This document shows, in pieces, positions 34,055-41,323 of a stretch of DNA of 41,893 nucleotides. Under the pieces are notes generated by a model. That model ran no database searches. It saw only the letters and a program-made list of their open reading frames with translations, and was not told the DNA's origin. Positions within the stretch are counted from its first letter, which is position 1. Each line of letters starts with the position of its first letter. The translations under genes were made by a program, and so were the position numbers. This DNA is from JADFAK01 sp047615865 (GTDB taxonomy: Bacteria; Bacteroidota; Bacteroidia; Flavobacteriales_D; Sanyastnellaceae): assembly GCA_047615865.1 (NCBI GenBank), contig JBLHIB010000019.1, forward strand, positions 1 through 41,893, in the 5' to 3' direction.

Positions 34055-34062
34055 CAAATATA
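34055..34062 (-). promoter_or_regulatory. Candidate -7 box TATATTTG for the T9SS gene
   Basis: An exact TAnnTTTG match on the minus strand lies eight bases before the TTG at 34047, which favours the GTG start at 34026. No TTG -33 element is at the right distance. Confidence 0.4.
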
Positions 34063-34102
34063 CGGATATTCAATGAATGATAAAAATCAAACATAATATA
34101 GA

Positions 34103-34168
34103 GCTCTATTCAAACAAGGAATTGTACCTGTGAATAGAGCATTGGGTGGGTTTTCACCATCCCAGTGC
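34103..34168. other. Two abutting inverted repeats in a divergent intergenic region
   Basis: The first is a perfect 10-bp repeat, GCTCTATTCA (34103-34112) with TGAATAGAGC (34131-34140), with an inner ACAA/TTGT. The second, starting on the same GC, pairs GCATTGGG-TGG with CCATCCCAGTGC (to 34168), with one wobble and one bulge. Neither is followed by a T run, so they are not obvious terminators. They lie between the T9SS gene and the SH3-like gene and could be a leader structure or operator. Confidence 0.5.
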
Positions 34169-34256
34169 TAGTTTATATTTCGTGGAGCTTACAATGCTCT
34201 CTTTATGATTAGCATATTCGGCATGTCAACAATAATATTTAACCAATTACAAATAA

Positions 34257-34787
34257 ATGGCAATTAATATAGGGTCAATTGTAGAGCATCCTTCGTTAGG
34301 AGAAGGTGTGATATTTGCAATTACAGAGACCAATTACCGCGTATATTTTCAAGAGCATGGAGAGAAAGAACTCTCTAAGTCTTATGATGGGTTTGAGCTT
34401 CTCGAAGCAGGAGCGCAGACTGATAATTCGATAGGACTTGATGATGTTGTGTCTGCAGTTGAGAAAGTGTTTGAGCAATACCATGAGTCTTATGACCCAA
34501 TTGAACTTGGTGATAAATGGGACGGAGGAACACTTATTTTGCAACCTGCGAACACTGATTTGAAGCCAAAAGAGATTCCTGTCGAGACTTTCTTTCACAA
34601 GATTGTCATGGTTCGAGATCGAATTCGAGTGCTAGAGCAAAATATAAACAGCCACGCAAAGCTGTCGGATGAGGACAAAGTGAATCTTCAGCAGTATATT
34701 ACCAGGATGTATGGAAGTCTCACGACGTTTAATGTGCTGTTTGATAACAAAGAGAATTACTTTGTTGGAGACTCTTCTAAAGCTTAG
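34257..34787 (+). CDS. Conserved protein with SH3/Tudor-like N-terminal barrel
   Basis: The 176-residue soluble protein has no signal. Residues 1-50 (IGSIVEHPSLGEGVIFAITETNYRVYF, then KELSKSY) follow the G-x-x-V-x-H-P-x-x-G-x-G-V-I pattern of the small barrel found at the ends of UvrD-like helicases and in related nucleic-acid or protein binding modules. Residues 60-176 are mostly helical (VVSAVEKVFEQYHESYD; FFHKIVMVRDRIRVLEQNINSH). I do not recognise a named family. It stands alone with a hairpin-rich upstream region. Confidence 0.75.
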   Translation: MAINIGSIVEHPSLGEGVIFAITETNYRVYFQEHGEKELSKSYDGFELLEAGAQTDNSIGLDDVVSAVEKVFEQYHESYDPIELGDKWDGGTLILQPANTDLKPKEIPVETFFHKIVMVRDRIRVLEQNINSHAKLSDEDKVNLQQYITRMYGSLTTFNVLFDNKENYFVGDSSKA

Positions 34788-34949
34788 TCCTTCAGTATCA
34801 GATGATGCATGAATATAAACTTGATCTGAAAAGAATTTCGGTTGAATTCTCAAATCAATGGCGTACCTTAGTTAGGTATTCATTCACTGATTACACCACA
34901 TTTACCACATCGGTGGACACTTGTAAAAACTAACATCTTTAATATTGGA

Positions 34950-35150
34950 AACTCGCTCGTAGTCTGTAAAGGCAGGCCTTAGCTTGAGTTGAGCTTGCTC
35001 AACTCAAGAGGAAAGTTTGATAATCCTTAAGGCATGACGAAAGTCTTGCTGGTTTATCGCAAAAACGGTCCCATTGGATCCCTGACCAACTCGGAATTTC
35101 CATCCATGTCTTGTGGGTTTTTCACAATAAACCGGTGTGGTTTTTTTACC
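34950..35150 (+). ncRNA. Candidate structured RNA upstream of queE
   Basis: This gene-free region holds five hairpins in a row. They are a perfect 12-bp palindrome (34983-34994 with 34997-35008), AGGA/TCCT (35009-35027), GCATGAC-GAAA-GTCTTGC with a GNRA tetraloop (35032-35049), TTGTG/CACAA (35112-35128), and AAACC-GGTGT-GGTTT running into seven T (35130-35148). A near-consensus promoter (TTG at 34921, TAATATTG at 34940) precedes it. The limits are guesses. No known riboswitch consensus was recognised. Confidence 0.35.
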
Positions 35151-35199
35151 CACCATTTTTCTATGCTAGTCATTCTGTCGGCTACTATCCAACAATTCT

Positions 35200-35207
35200 T
35201 ACTTTTG
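35200..35207 (+). promoter_or_regulatory. Candidate -7 box TACTTTTG for queE
   Basis: An exact TAnnTTTG match lies 18 bases before the queE ATG at 35226 and downstream of the terminator-like hairpin at 35130-35148. queE may therefore be transcribed independently of the upstream structured region. Confidence 0.45.
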
Positions 35208-35225
35208 CAGATCAAATAAATAACC

Positions 35226-35828
35226 ATGGGCGAGCAGCTTCCTGTAATGGAGCAATTTTATACGGTGCAAGGCGAAGGCAGTTTTACTGGCAGTCCTGCA
35301 TATTTCGTGCGTTTGGCAGGTTGCGATGTAGGTTGCGTATGGTGCGATGTCAAGGAAAGTTGGGACGCAACTGCACATCCCAAGTCATCAGTAGAAGACA
35401 TTGTAGAAGCCGTAGTTGGTTCGGGCGCAAAAATTGCCGTGATCACAGGTGGTGAGCCTTTGATGTATAACCTTGATCTACTGACAAAAGCGCTTCAAAG
35501 TGTTGGCATTAGAACTCACATTGAAACTTCTGGAGCGTACCCAGTGACAGGTGATTGGGATTGGATCTGTTTTTCTCCGAAAAAGTTCAAGGCACCCTTA
35601 GAGCCTATCTATGAATTAGCGCATGAATTAAAAGTTGTGGTTTTTAATCGGCATGACTTGATTTGGGCAGAAGAACACGCTTCGAAATTAAATTCGAAAT
35701 GCATGCGCTATCTGCAGCCTGAATGGGACAAGAGAGATTTTACCACTCCTTTGATATTGAACTACGTGAGAGAGCATCCGGAATGGCGGATCTCTGTGCA
35801 GACGCATAAGTTCATTGGTATTCCTTAA
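35226..35828 (+). CDS. queE: 7-carboxy-7-deazaguanine synthase QueE
   Basis: The 200-residue radical-SAM enzyme forms the 7-deazaguanine ring in queuosine (preQ0) synthesis. The N-terminus has MEQFYTVQGEGSFTGSPAYFVRLAGC, and the iron-sulfur motif CxxxCxxC reads CDVGCVWC. ITGGEPLM and THIETSGAYP follow, then FSPKKFK. Length is normal for the short QueE type. No queC, queD or queF is in the window. The stop TAA lies in the palindrome TTAA (35825-35828), which also ends the opposing reductase gene. Confidence 0.95.
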   Translation: MGEQLPVMEQFYTVQGEGSFTGSPAYFVRLAGCDVGCVWCDVKESWDATAHPKSSVEDIVEAVVGSGAKIAVITGGEPLMYNLDLLTKALQSVGIRTHIETSGAYPVTGDWDWICFSPKKFKAPLEPIYELAHELKVVVFNRHDLIWAEEHASKLNSKCMRYLQPEWDKRDFTTPLILNYVREHPEWRISVQTHKFIGIP

Positions 35829-36907
35829 ATATCGTCGTAAGAAATTCGAACAGTAGGGGAAGCAGGATGTGACTGGCACGTTAGGATATAGCCATCTGCG
35901 ATTTCACCATCAGTGAGTGCGTAGTTGCTATCCATATTGACTTTTCCTTCTTTTAGCTTTGCTTTGCATGTAGTGCACACACCTCCTTTGCAGGAATATG
36001 GGGCATCTATATTTGCATCTATCGCAGCGTCAAGAATTACGATTCCGCTTGATGCCAAAGTGAACTCCTCTTCTTCATCATCCAATTCGACGATGATTTT
36101 AGCATCACCTTTCCAATCCGATGGCACCTCTTCAGCAACTTTTATTATTGGTGCTTGGTCTTCAGCGTCCGGCTCAGAAAAATGCTCCATGTGAATGGCC
36201 TCTTTGGGAATACTAAGGTCGACCAGACTCTCTTGAACCGATTTCATCATTCCTGATGGTCCGCAAACGAAGTATTCTCTAGCTAGATTATCGTGAACCA
36301 TGGCGTTCACCAATTCCCAAGTCTTCGCAAAATCAATTCTTCCGCTAGTAGTAGGAGCGCCTGATGAACGATCGGAGAAAATATGGATAACATCCAATGC
36401 TTCATTCGCTTGAGTCATTTGCGCTAGCTCATCATGAAACATGACGGTATCACGCCCTGTATTGCCATAGAACAGGGTTGCTTTATGCTTCATAGGGTGA
36501 GCCATGGCCCACTTGATGATAGATAGAATTGGAGTGATACCACTTCCTGCAGCAAACAAGATAAAATGCTTTTGTCTACTGTCCGCTGATTCATTGGGGT
36601 GGAAATTGCCCATTGGAACCATGCTCTGAATCTCATCACCCACACGCAATGATTGATTTAAAAACACGGAAATCGTACCATCTTCAACTGCCTTCACGCC
36701 CACACGCAATTCGTTTTCTGTGGGAGCCGAACAAATCGAATATGAGCGTCTGTGCTCTTCACCGTCTGTGGTTATTTTGAAAGTCAAATATTGCCCAGGA
36801 ATGAATTTGAAATCGTCTCCTTTGCCTTGAGGGTCTAGTAAAATGGAAACAGACTGTTCTGTTTCTGTGCGTATCTCGGTAACGCGAAGTGGATGAAAAT
36901 GAGCCAT
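35825..36907 (-). CDS. PaaE-like FAD/NAD(P)H oxidoreductase with C-terminal 2Fe-2S ferredoxin domain
   Basis: The 360-residue electron-transfer protein has an FAD-binding barrel (about 5-105; FIPGQYLTF, RRSYSICSAP), an NAD(P)H domain (about 110-240; FAAGSGITPILSIIKWAM, YFVCGPSGMM) and a plant-type ferredoxin domain (about 270-360). The cysteines of the last follow CKGGVCTTC, with a fourth in ILTCQSHP. This is the order found in PaaE, the reductase of phenylacetyl-CoA epoxidase, but no paaABCD genes are here. It may feed another oxygenase or desaturase. It is the last gene of a four-gene minus-strand operon, three bases after the TlpA-like gene. Confidence 0.9.
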   Translation of the reverse strand: MAHFHPLRVTEIRTETEQSVSILLDPQGKGDDFKFIPGQYLTFKITTDGEEHRRSYSICSAPTENELRVGVKAVEDGTISVFLNQSLRVGDEIQSMVPMGNFHPNESADSRQKHFILFAAGSGITPILSIIKWAMAHPMKHKATLFYGNTGRDTVMFHDELAQMTQANEALDVIHIFSDRSSGAPTTSGRIDFAKTWELVNAMVHDNLAREYFVCGPSGMMKSVQESLVDLSIPKEAIHMEHFSEPDAEDQAPIIKVAEEVPSDWKGDAKIIVELDDEEEEFTLASSGIVILDAAIDANIDAPYSCKGGVCTTCKAKLKEGKVNMDSNYALTDGEIADGYILTCQSHPASPTVRISYDDI

Positions 36908-36910
36908 GAG

Positions 36911-37405
36911 TTATTTAACAGAATTCAATACTTTATTTACTTCTTCTGGATTCTTCCAATCCATGTATTCAACATGTTCAAATACAATTTCTCCTTTAGT
37001 GTTCATAACGAACAGCGTAGGTAAAGTGTATATATCGATGTCATGCAGACTGCCTTCAAGTTTGTGCATGGGAAAAGGAACATCGAAGGCCGTTGTGAAT
37101 TTTTCTACAATTTGAGGAGTGTCATCAGTAAGACCGATCACCTCAATGTTGTGTTCTTTTAGGAGTTTATATTGTGCTACGATTTCAGGGATTTCTTTAT
37201 GACAAGTCCCGCACCATCCAGCATAAAATACGACCATCACGTTTTTATCTAGAAATGAGTCCAACGAGTCCAAACCGCTTGGTGTTTGGAATACTACGCT
37301 CCTTTCCGTGATGTTCGGAGCAATGCGGTAACGTTTGTACATAAACACTGCAACTACAATGGCTACGACCAATAACAATATGTTAAGAGTGCGTCTTGAC
37401 CTCAT
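36911..37405 (-). CDS. Membrane-anchored thioredoxin-like protein (TlpA/ResA type)
   Basis: The 164-residue protein has an N-terminal membrane anchor (about 8-22) and a periplasmic thioredoxin fold with the active site WCGTC (YAGWCGTCHKEIPEI, about residue 65). The cis-proline segment is YTLPTLFVMN. Such proteins reduce or oxidise disulfides of exported proteins or cytochrome maturation factors. Its ATG overlaps the stop of the upstream DUF4412-like gene (ATGA), so the two are coupled. Confidence 0.9.
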   Translation of the reverse strand: MRSRRTLNILLLVVAIVVAVFMYKRYRIAPNITERSVVFQTPSGLDSLDSFLDKNVMVVFYAGWCGTCHKEIPEIVAQYKLLKEHNIEVIGLTDDTPQIVEKFTTAFDVPFPMHKLEGSLHDIDIYTLPTLFVMNTKGEIVFEHVEYMDWKNPEEVNKVLNSVK

Positions 37406-38064
37406 CCTCCGTACATGTTTTGTAGCTCTTCTTGCGTTACAATCTTGTACTCTTCAGGAGCAATAAATAGTGAGTCATCAACTGGTCCTTCTTCTATTCG
37501 GGTTGCCGTAAAATTCATCTGAACACCTTCCGCAGTCACTGAATATTCTAGAGCGAAGCCTTTCAGTGTTCCAAATTGCTCAGTTCCACCAGTAAACTTA
37601 TCCGTGTAATAAACTACAATTGGAGTCGGCAAGTCAGGTGATTTAATAAGCGCTTTTTTGCATTTGTAGCCTGCTATCGTCTTAGTTTCATTGAGGTATT
37701 CAATGTCGATCTTTTGCGCCTCAACTTTCATTGCTTCCATGTCATCCATAGGAGAAGCCATGGCTATCTTATTTCCTAAAATGTCCATCAAGGTGACCAT
37801 GTAATTCGTCTCCATGTTGGCTATAACAATTTGAGAACCTGTGATAGGCGATTTTTGCTCAGTTCGTGATTTTGCTCCTTTGAGGTGCATATTCATCTCG
37901 ACTGGCAACATAGACTCCATACCAGCCATTTCTTGAGGCAAATTTGAGTATCTGATGGAAAAATCGATCTCTCCTTCAAAACTCTCTTGTCCGAAAGTGA
38001 CCAATGATAGAATAAGAAGGGGCAGTAATAATATCTTCTTGAACATAGGGAATAGATTATTCAT
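37402..38064 (-). CDS. Secreted DUF4412-like protein
   Basis: The 220-residue protein has a signal peptide (about 1-25, ending LVTFGQ). The mature part follows the pattern of DUF4412/GLPGLI-type Bacteroidota proteins: FEGEIDFSIRYSN, a methionine-rich middle (MAGMESMLPVEMNMHLKG; MVTLMDILGNKIAMASPMDDMEAM), TIAGYKCKKALIK, and a C-terminal PEEYKIVT. Function unknown, though the family often looks like a periplasmic carrier of hydrophobic or metal ligands. The methionine richness is notable. It shares one base with the E1 stop and four with the next gene. Confidence 0.75.
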   Translation of the reverse strand: MNNLFPMFKKILLLPLLILSLVTFGQESFEGEIDFSIRYSNLPQEMAGMESMLPVEMNMHLKGAKSRTEQKSPITGSQIVIANMETNYMVTLMDILGNKIAMASPMDDMEAMKVEAQKIDIEYLNETKTIAGYKCKKALIKSPDLPTPIVVYYTDKFTGGTEQFGTLKGFALEYSVTAEGVQMNFTATRIEEGPVDDSLFIAPEEYKIVTQEELQNMYGG

Positions 38065-40145
38065 TAATAATTTAGCAAGCCATGCAAAGCTGATGCCACT
38101 TTGTCGGCATTGTTCAACATGGCGCTTTCAAGGATGGAATTTAGGGGAATCGCTGGGACATTAACAGATCCAGCTACGCGAACTGGAGCATCCAATGATT
38201 CAAAACAGTTTTCCGAAACAAACCCGGCAAGTGCCTGAGCAAAGCTATTCTGAACAGCTTCTTCTGTAACGATTAAGCACTTGTTGCATTTGCGAACAGC
38301 AGCAAGGACAGCTTCTTCATCATAAGGAGAAAGAGAGCGCAAGTCGACGATCTCTACTTGACCTTTGAATTGCTTCTCGGCCTCTATGGTCCAGTAAATA
38401 CCTCTGCCATAAGTGATTACAGCAACGGAGTCTTCTTCAGTGGCCGCGAGCACTGTTCTGGCTTTTCCAATTGGAATGACATAGTGCTCGTCAGGCTCAA
38501 TGGTCTTAGCTCCTTCTGTTCCTTTAATTTTTGACCAGTAGAGTCCCTTGTGCTCGAGAACGACTACAGGATTAGGATCGTAAAATGCAGCCTTCAACAA
38601 TCCCTTTAGATCGGCACCAGTTGATGGGTAGACAACTTTGATTCCTCTGATGTTTGCCAAAACAGATTCAATACTCGATGAGTGATATGGTCCGCCGCTG
38701 CCATAAGCTCCAATAGGAACGCGGATTACAGCTGATGCTGGCCATTTGCCATTTGATAAATAGAAACTTCTGCTGAGCTCAGTAAAAAGTTGGTTGAGGC
38801 CAGGCCAAATATAATCGGCAAACTGAACTTCAACTATTGGCTTCAATCCTGTAGCAGCCATCCCAACGGTGCTGCCTATGATAAAAGCTTCTTGTATCGG
38901 TGTATTGAAAACACGGTTATCACCAAATTTTTGAGCCAATGTAGCGGCTTCTCGAAATACACCTCCCAAACGACCGCCTACGTCTTGACCATAAAGCAAA
39001 GCTTCAGGGTGTGCTTCCATGATCTCTTGCATCGCAAAAAGTGCGCTGTCCACCATTACAGTTGGCTCCTTGCCTGCTGGCTCACGTATTCCCTTTTCTT
39101 CGGTAATTGGAGTAGGAGCAAAACTGAAATTAGTTAAGTCTTCTGGGTCAGGATCTTCCGCCTCTTTGGCACGGTTGTAATCGGCGAGAACTTTCGCCTT
39201 CGCACCTTCAGCTACTTTATCAAGTTCTTTTTGCGAAAATCCCAATTCGATCAATTGCTTGATGAACAATGGATATGGATCGCGCTTTTTAGCTTCCTCA
39301 AGGTCATCTCTGTACCATTCCATGCGCACACCTGATGTGTGGTGGTTCAACAATGGCACTTTTGCGTGGATCACAAATGGTCGGCGCTCTTCGCGAACCG
39401 TATCGATGACCTCATTCAATAGATTGTAACAGGCAATAAAGTCGTTTCCTTCAACTTGACGTGCCTCTATATTTGGGAATGCTTTGGCAAAATCCATCGC
39501 ATCACCAAAGTGAATTTCTTTTGCATTTGCCGAAATATCCCATTCGTTGTCTTGAACCAAATAGATAATCGGGAATTTTTTCAGAGAGGCCATATGAAAA
39601 GCCTCAGACACCTCACCTTCTGTCATTGCGGAGTCTCCAATAGAACAAACAACTACAGGATAATCTTCCTTGCTCTCAAATTGATCCAATTCGTGTATCT
39701 CTCGATATTGAACGCCCATAGCAATTCCTGTTGTTGGAATCATTTGCATTCCTGTCGCCGAACTCTGATGAGGAATCTTAGGCATATCATCCCGCTTCAG
39801 ACTAGGATGACTATAATAAGTTCGACCGCCCGAAAAGGGATCGTCCTTCTTAGCCATGAGCTGAAGCATCAATTCGTAGGGCTCAAGCCCGATCCCCAAC
39901 AAGATCGAATCATCTCTATAGTATGCACTCAAATAATCTTGCGGGCGCAATTGCAGACCCAAAGCAAGTTGTATTGCTTCGTGACCACGCGACGTAGCAT
40001 GCACATATTTAGAAGTAAACTTGGCATTTTCTTCGAATAGCTCTGTCATGCTCTTGGCAGTTGACATGAGCTCAAAAGCGCGAAGTAATAAATCTCCTGA
40101 AATATGGCTTTCTTTCTTATTCACTGTTCTTTCTAGGGTTTCCAT
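38064..40145 (-). CDS. 2-oxoacid dehydrogenase E1, fused alpha and beta subunits
   Basis: The protein is 693 residues from the ATG at 40145; a TTG at 40178 would add 11. The alpha half (about 20-340) has the thiamine diphosphate motif GDSAMTEGEV...N (ending LVQDNEWDIS; the usual GDG is GDS) and the HTSGVRMEWYRD phosphorylation-loop-like segment. The beta half (about 370-690) has EAFIIGSTVGMAATG and PIVEVQFADYIWPGLNQL. It decarboxylates pyruvate or branched-chain 2-oxoacids within an E1-E2-E3 complex. No E2 or E3 gene is in the window. Fused E1 is common in Bacteroidota. It heads the operon with the DUF4412-like, TlpA-like and PaaE-like genes. The exact substrate is uncertain. Confidence 0.92.
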   Translation of the reverse strand: METLERTVNKKESHISGDLLLRAFELMSTAKSMTELFEENAKFTSKYVHATSRGHEAIQLALGLQLRPQDYLSAYYRDDSILLGIGLEPYELMLQLMAKKDDPFSGGRTYYSHPSLKRDDMPKIPHQSSATGMQMIPTTGIAMGVQYREIHELDQFESKEDYPVVVCSIGDSAMTEGEVSEAFHMASLKKFPIIYLVQDNEWDISANAKEIHFGDAMDFAKAFPNIEARQVEGNDFIACYNLLNEVIDTVREERRPFVIHAKVPLLNHHTSGVRMEWYRDDLEEAKKRDPYPLFIKQLIELGFSQKELDKVAEGAKAKVLADYNRAKEAEDPDPEDLTNFSFAPTPITEEKGIREPAGKEPTVMVDSALFAMQEIMEAHPEALLYGQDVGGRLGGVFREAATLAQKFGDNRVFNTPIQEAFIIGSTVGMAATGLKPIVEVQFADYIWPGLNQLFTELSRSFYLSNGKWPASAVIRVPIGAYGSGGPYHSSSIESVLANIRGIKVVYPSTGADLKGLLKAAFYDPNPVVVLEHKGLYWSKIKGTEGAKTIEPDEHYVIPIGKARTVLAATEEDSVAVITYGRGIYWTIEAEKQFKGQVEIVDLRSLSPYDEEAVLAAVRKCNKCLIVTEEAVQNSFAQALAGFVSENCFESLDAPVRVAGSVNVPAIPLNSILESAMLNNADKVASALHGLLNY
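39524..39534 (+). repeat. Truncated motif B (CATTTGCCGAA), inside the E1 gene
   Basis: The first eleven bases of motif B lie in the E1 coding sequence on the opposite strand (coding S-A-N-A-K), in the same plus-strand orientation as the other B copies. Confidence 0.35.
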
Positions 40146-40280
40146 GTTGCTGAAATGCACGGTTGACGAGTGCCGCAAGTTACGAAGTTTGAACGCAATG
40201 CGTATGCGTTTTTAGAATAATCTAGGCCTATTTATCCCTCTTTAAAGGATTATTATAGAGGCGATTGAGCACGATCATTG

Positions 40281-40375
40281 CCTAAGTTTTCACTTAGGTC
40301 TGTTTATAAGTCAAAAACAGACTGCATCTGTTGAAGTCACTGTGATACAGGGCGTTGTAGGAGGAGTCCTACAAC
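40281..40375. other. Cluster of perfect hairpins between the E1 operon and dapF
   Basis: Three strong inverted repeats follow one another. They are CCTAAGT-TTTC-ACTTAGG (40281-40298), TCTGTTT/AAACAGA (40299-40321) and GTTGTAGGA-GGAG-TCCTACAAC (40354-40375). A weaker TGAAGT/ACTTCA embraces the last. No open frame covers them. On the minus strand they would lie in a long leader of the E1 operon. On the plus strand they would be upstream of, or in, a transcript ending at the terminator at 40511. Confidence 0.45.
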
Positions 40376-40417
40376 TTCACAAGGCCAACATCTTACATCC
40401 TTTGGGGCGTGTAATTC

Positions 40418-40425
40418 TAGATTTG
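40418..40425 (+). promoter_or_regulatory. Candidate -7 box TAGATTTG upstream of dapF
   Basis: An exact TAnnTTTG match on the plus strand lies 124 bases before the dapF ATG. A TTG at 40402-40404 is 13 bases upstream, which is short. If used, the leader would contain the terminator hairpin at 40511-40545. Confidence 0.35.
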
Positions 40426-40510
40426 ACCCAGTGTTCAAACAAAGGTGAGCACATAATAAGTAGTTAGTTATATAGTAGTTAAGTATTTAAGTAATAATTT
40501 GGTTAAGTTG

Positions 40511-40545
40511 GCCGTCTCGATCTTTATCGGGACGGCTTTCTTTTA
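40511..40545 (+). terminator. Strong terminator hairpin directly before the dapF start
   Basis: An 11-bp stem (GCCGTCTCGAT with ATCGGGACGGC, one wobble), loop CTTT, is followed by TTTCTTTTA. It ends five bases before the dapF ATG at 40550. No plus-strand gene precedes it, so it is either the end of an unannotated RNA or an attenuator in the dapF leader. Confidence 0.75.
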
Positions 40546-40549
40546 TACT

Positions 40550-41323
40550 ATGCTTGAATTAAATTTTTCTAAATACCACGGCGCTGGGAATGACTTCATT
40601 CTCATCAATAACTTGGACGGTTCCATCGACCTTTCTGTGGATCAGATCCAACTTCTATGTGATCGTAATTTTGGCATTGGCTCAGATGGATTGATCTTGA
40701 TTGAATCCTGTGCCCTGGCCGATTATTCGGTGAATTTCTACAATCCTGATGGCTCACAGAGCTTTTGTGGGAACGGATCACGATGCGCATATCGCATGGC
40801 GATGGATTTGAAATTGGTATCTGATACATGCACTTTTTTGGCGTTTGACGGACTTCATCAGGCTTCAAGCCAAGGCAAAGATGTGAGCATTTCAATGTCT
40901 GATGTCAAAAGTATTGATCCGTACAAAGACGGGTTTGTCGTTCAAACAGGATCGCCGCATTTTGTCAAGTTTTGCCAAGATTTGGATAAAATCAAGATAG
41001 TTCAAGAGGCTCATAGCGTTCGTTATGACGACAAGTACAAAGAAAAAGGTATCAATGTTAATTTTGTCCTGCCAAGAAATGGCGAGATTGCGCTGCGAAC
41101 ATACGAACGTGGGGTAGAGGCAGAGACTCTTGCTTGCGGAACAGGTGTGACTGCTGCAGCGCTTGTGTATGCCATGTCTCAAGATCATTTGAGGGAGGTT
41201 AAGGTCCATGCCGTTGGAGGTGATTTAAAAGTTGGCTTCAAACGTATGGGGGAAGGATTTTGTGATGTGTGGCTCACTGGACCAGCGCAACATGTGTATC
41301 ACGGAAATATAAAATTAGCATGA
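40550..41323 (+). CDS. dapF: Diaminopimelate epimerase
   Basis: The 257-residue enzyme interconverts LL- and meso-diaminopimelate for lysine and peptidoglycan synthesis. Both catalytic cysteines are visible, in FCGNGSRCAYRMA (residue about 72) and LACGTGVTAAAL (about 205). The N-terminus FSKYHGAGNDFILI is standard. The start is the ATG at 40550; a GTG-type frame opening at 40499 would translate through the terminator hairpin and adds 17 residues unlike the family. The stop overlaps the next gene's start (ATGA). Confidence 0.97.
   Translation: MLELNFSKYHGAGNDFILINNLDGSIDLSVDQIQLLCDRNFGIGSDGLILIESCALADYSVNFYNPDGSQSFCGNGSRCAYRMAMDLKLVSDTCTFLAFDGLHQASSQGKDVSISMSDVKSIDPYKDGFVVQTGSPHFVKFCQDLDKIKIVQEAHSVRYDDKYKEKGINVNFVLPRNGEIALRTYERGVEAETLACGTGVTAAALVYAMSQDHLREVKVHAVGGDLKVGFKRMGEGFCDVWLTGPAQHVYHGNIKLA

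Noticed and set aside
34983..35030. Resemblance of GAGGAAAGT after the palindrome to the start of RNase P RNA
   Set aside because: The following conserved bases and the 3' conserved blocks of RNase P RNA are missing, and the region is too short.
35034..35219. 61-codon plus-strand frame upstream of queE
   Set aside because: Low-complexity, no family pattern, and it runs through the terminator-like hairpin and the queE -7 box; better explained as non-coding structured DNA.
35130..35225. preQ1 riboswitch before queE
   Set aside because: The short preQ1-I pattern (hairpin with a following A-rich tail pairing the loop) could not be found; only the genomic position suggests it.
40499..40549. Longer N-terminus for dapF
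   Set aside because: It would read through a strong terminator hairpin and adds residues unlike any DapF start.
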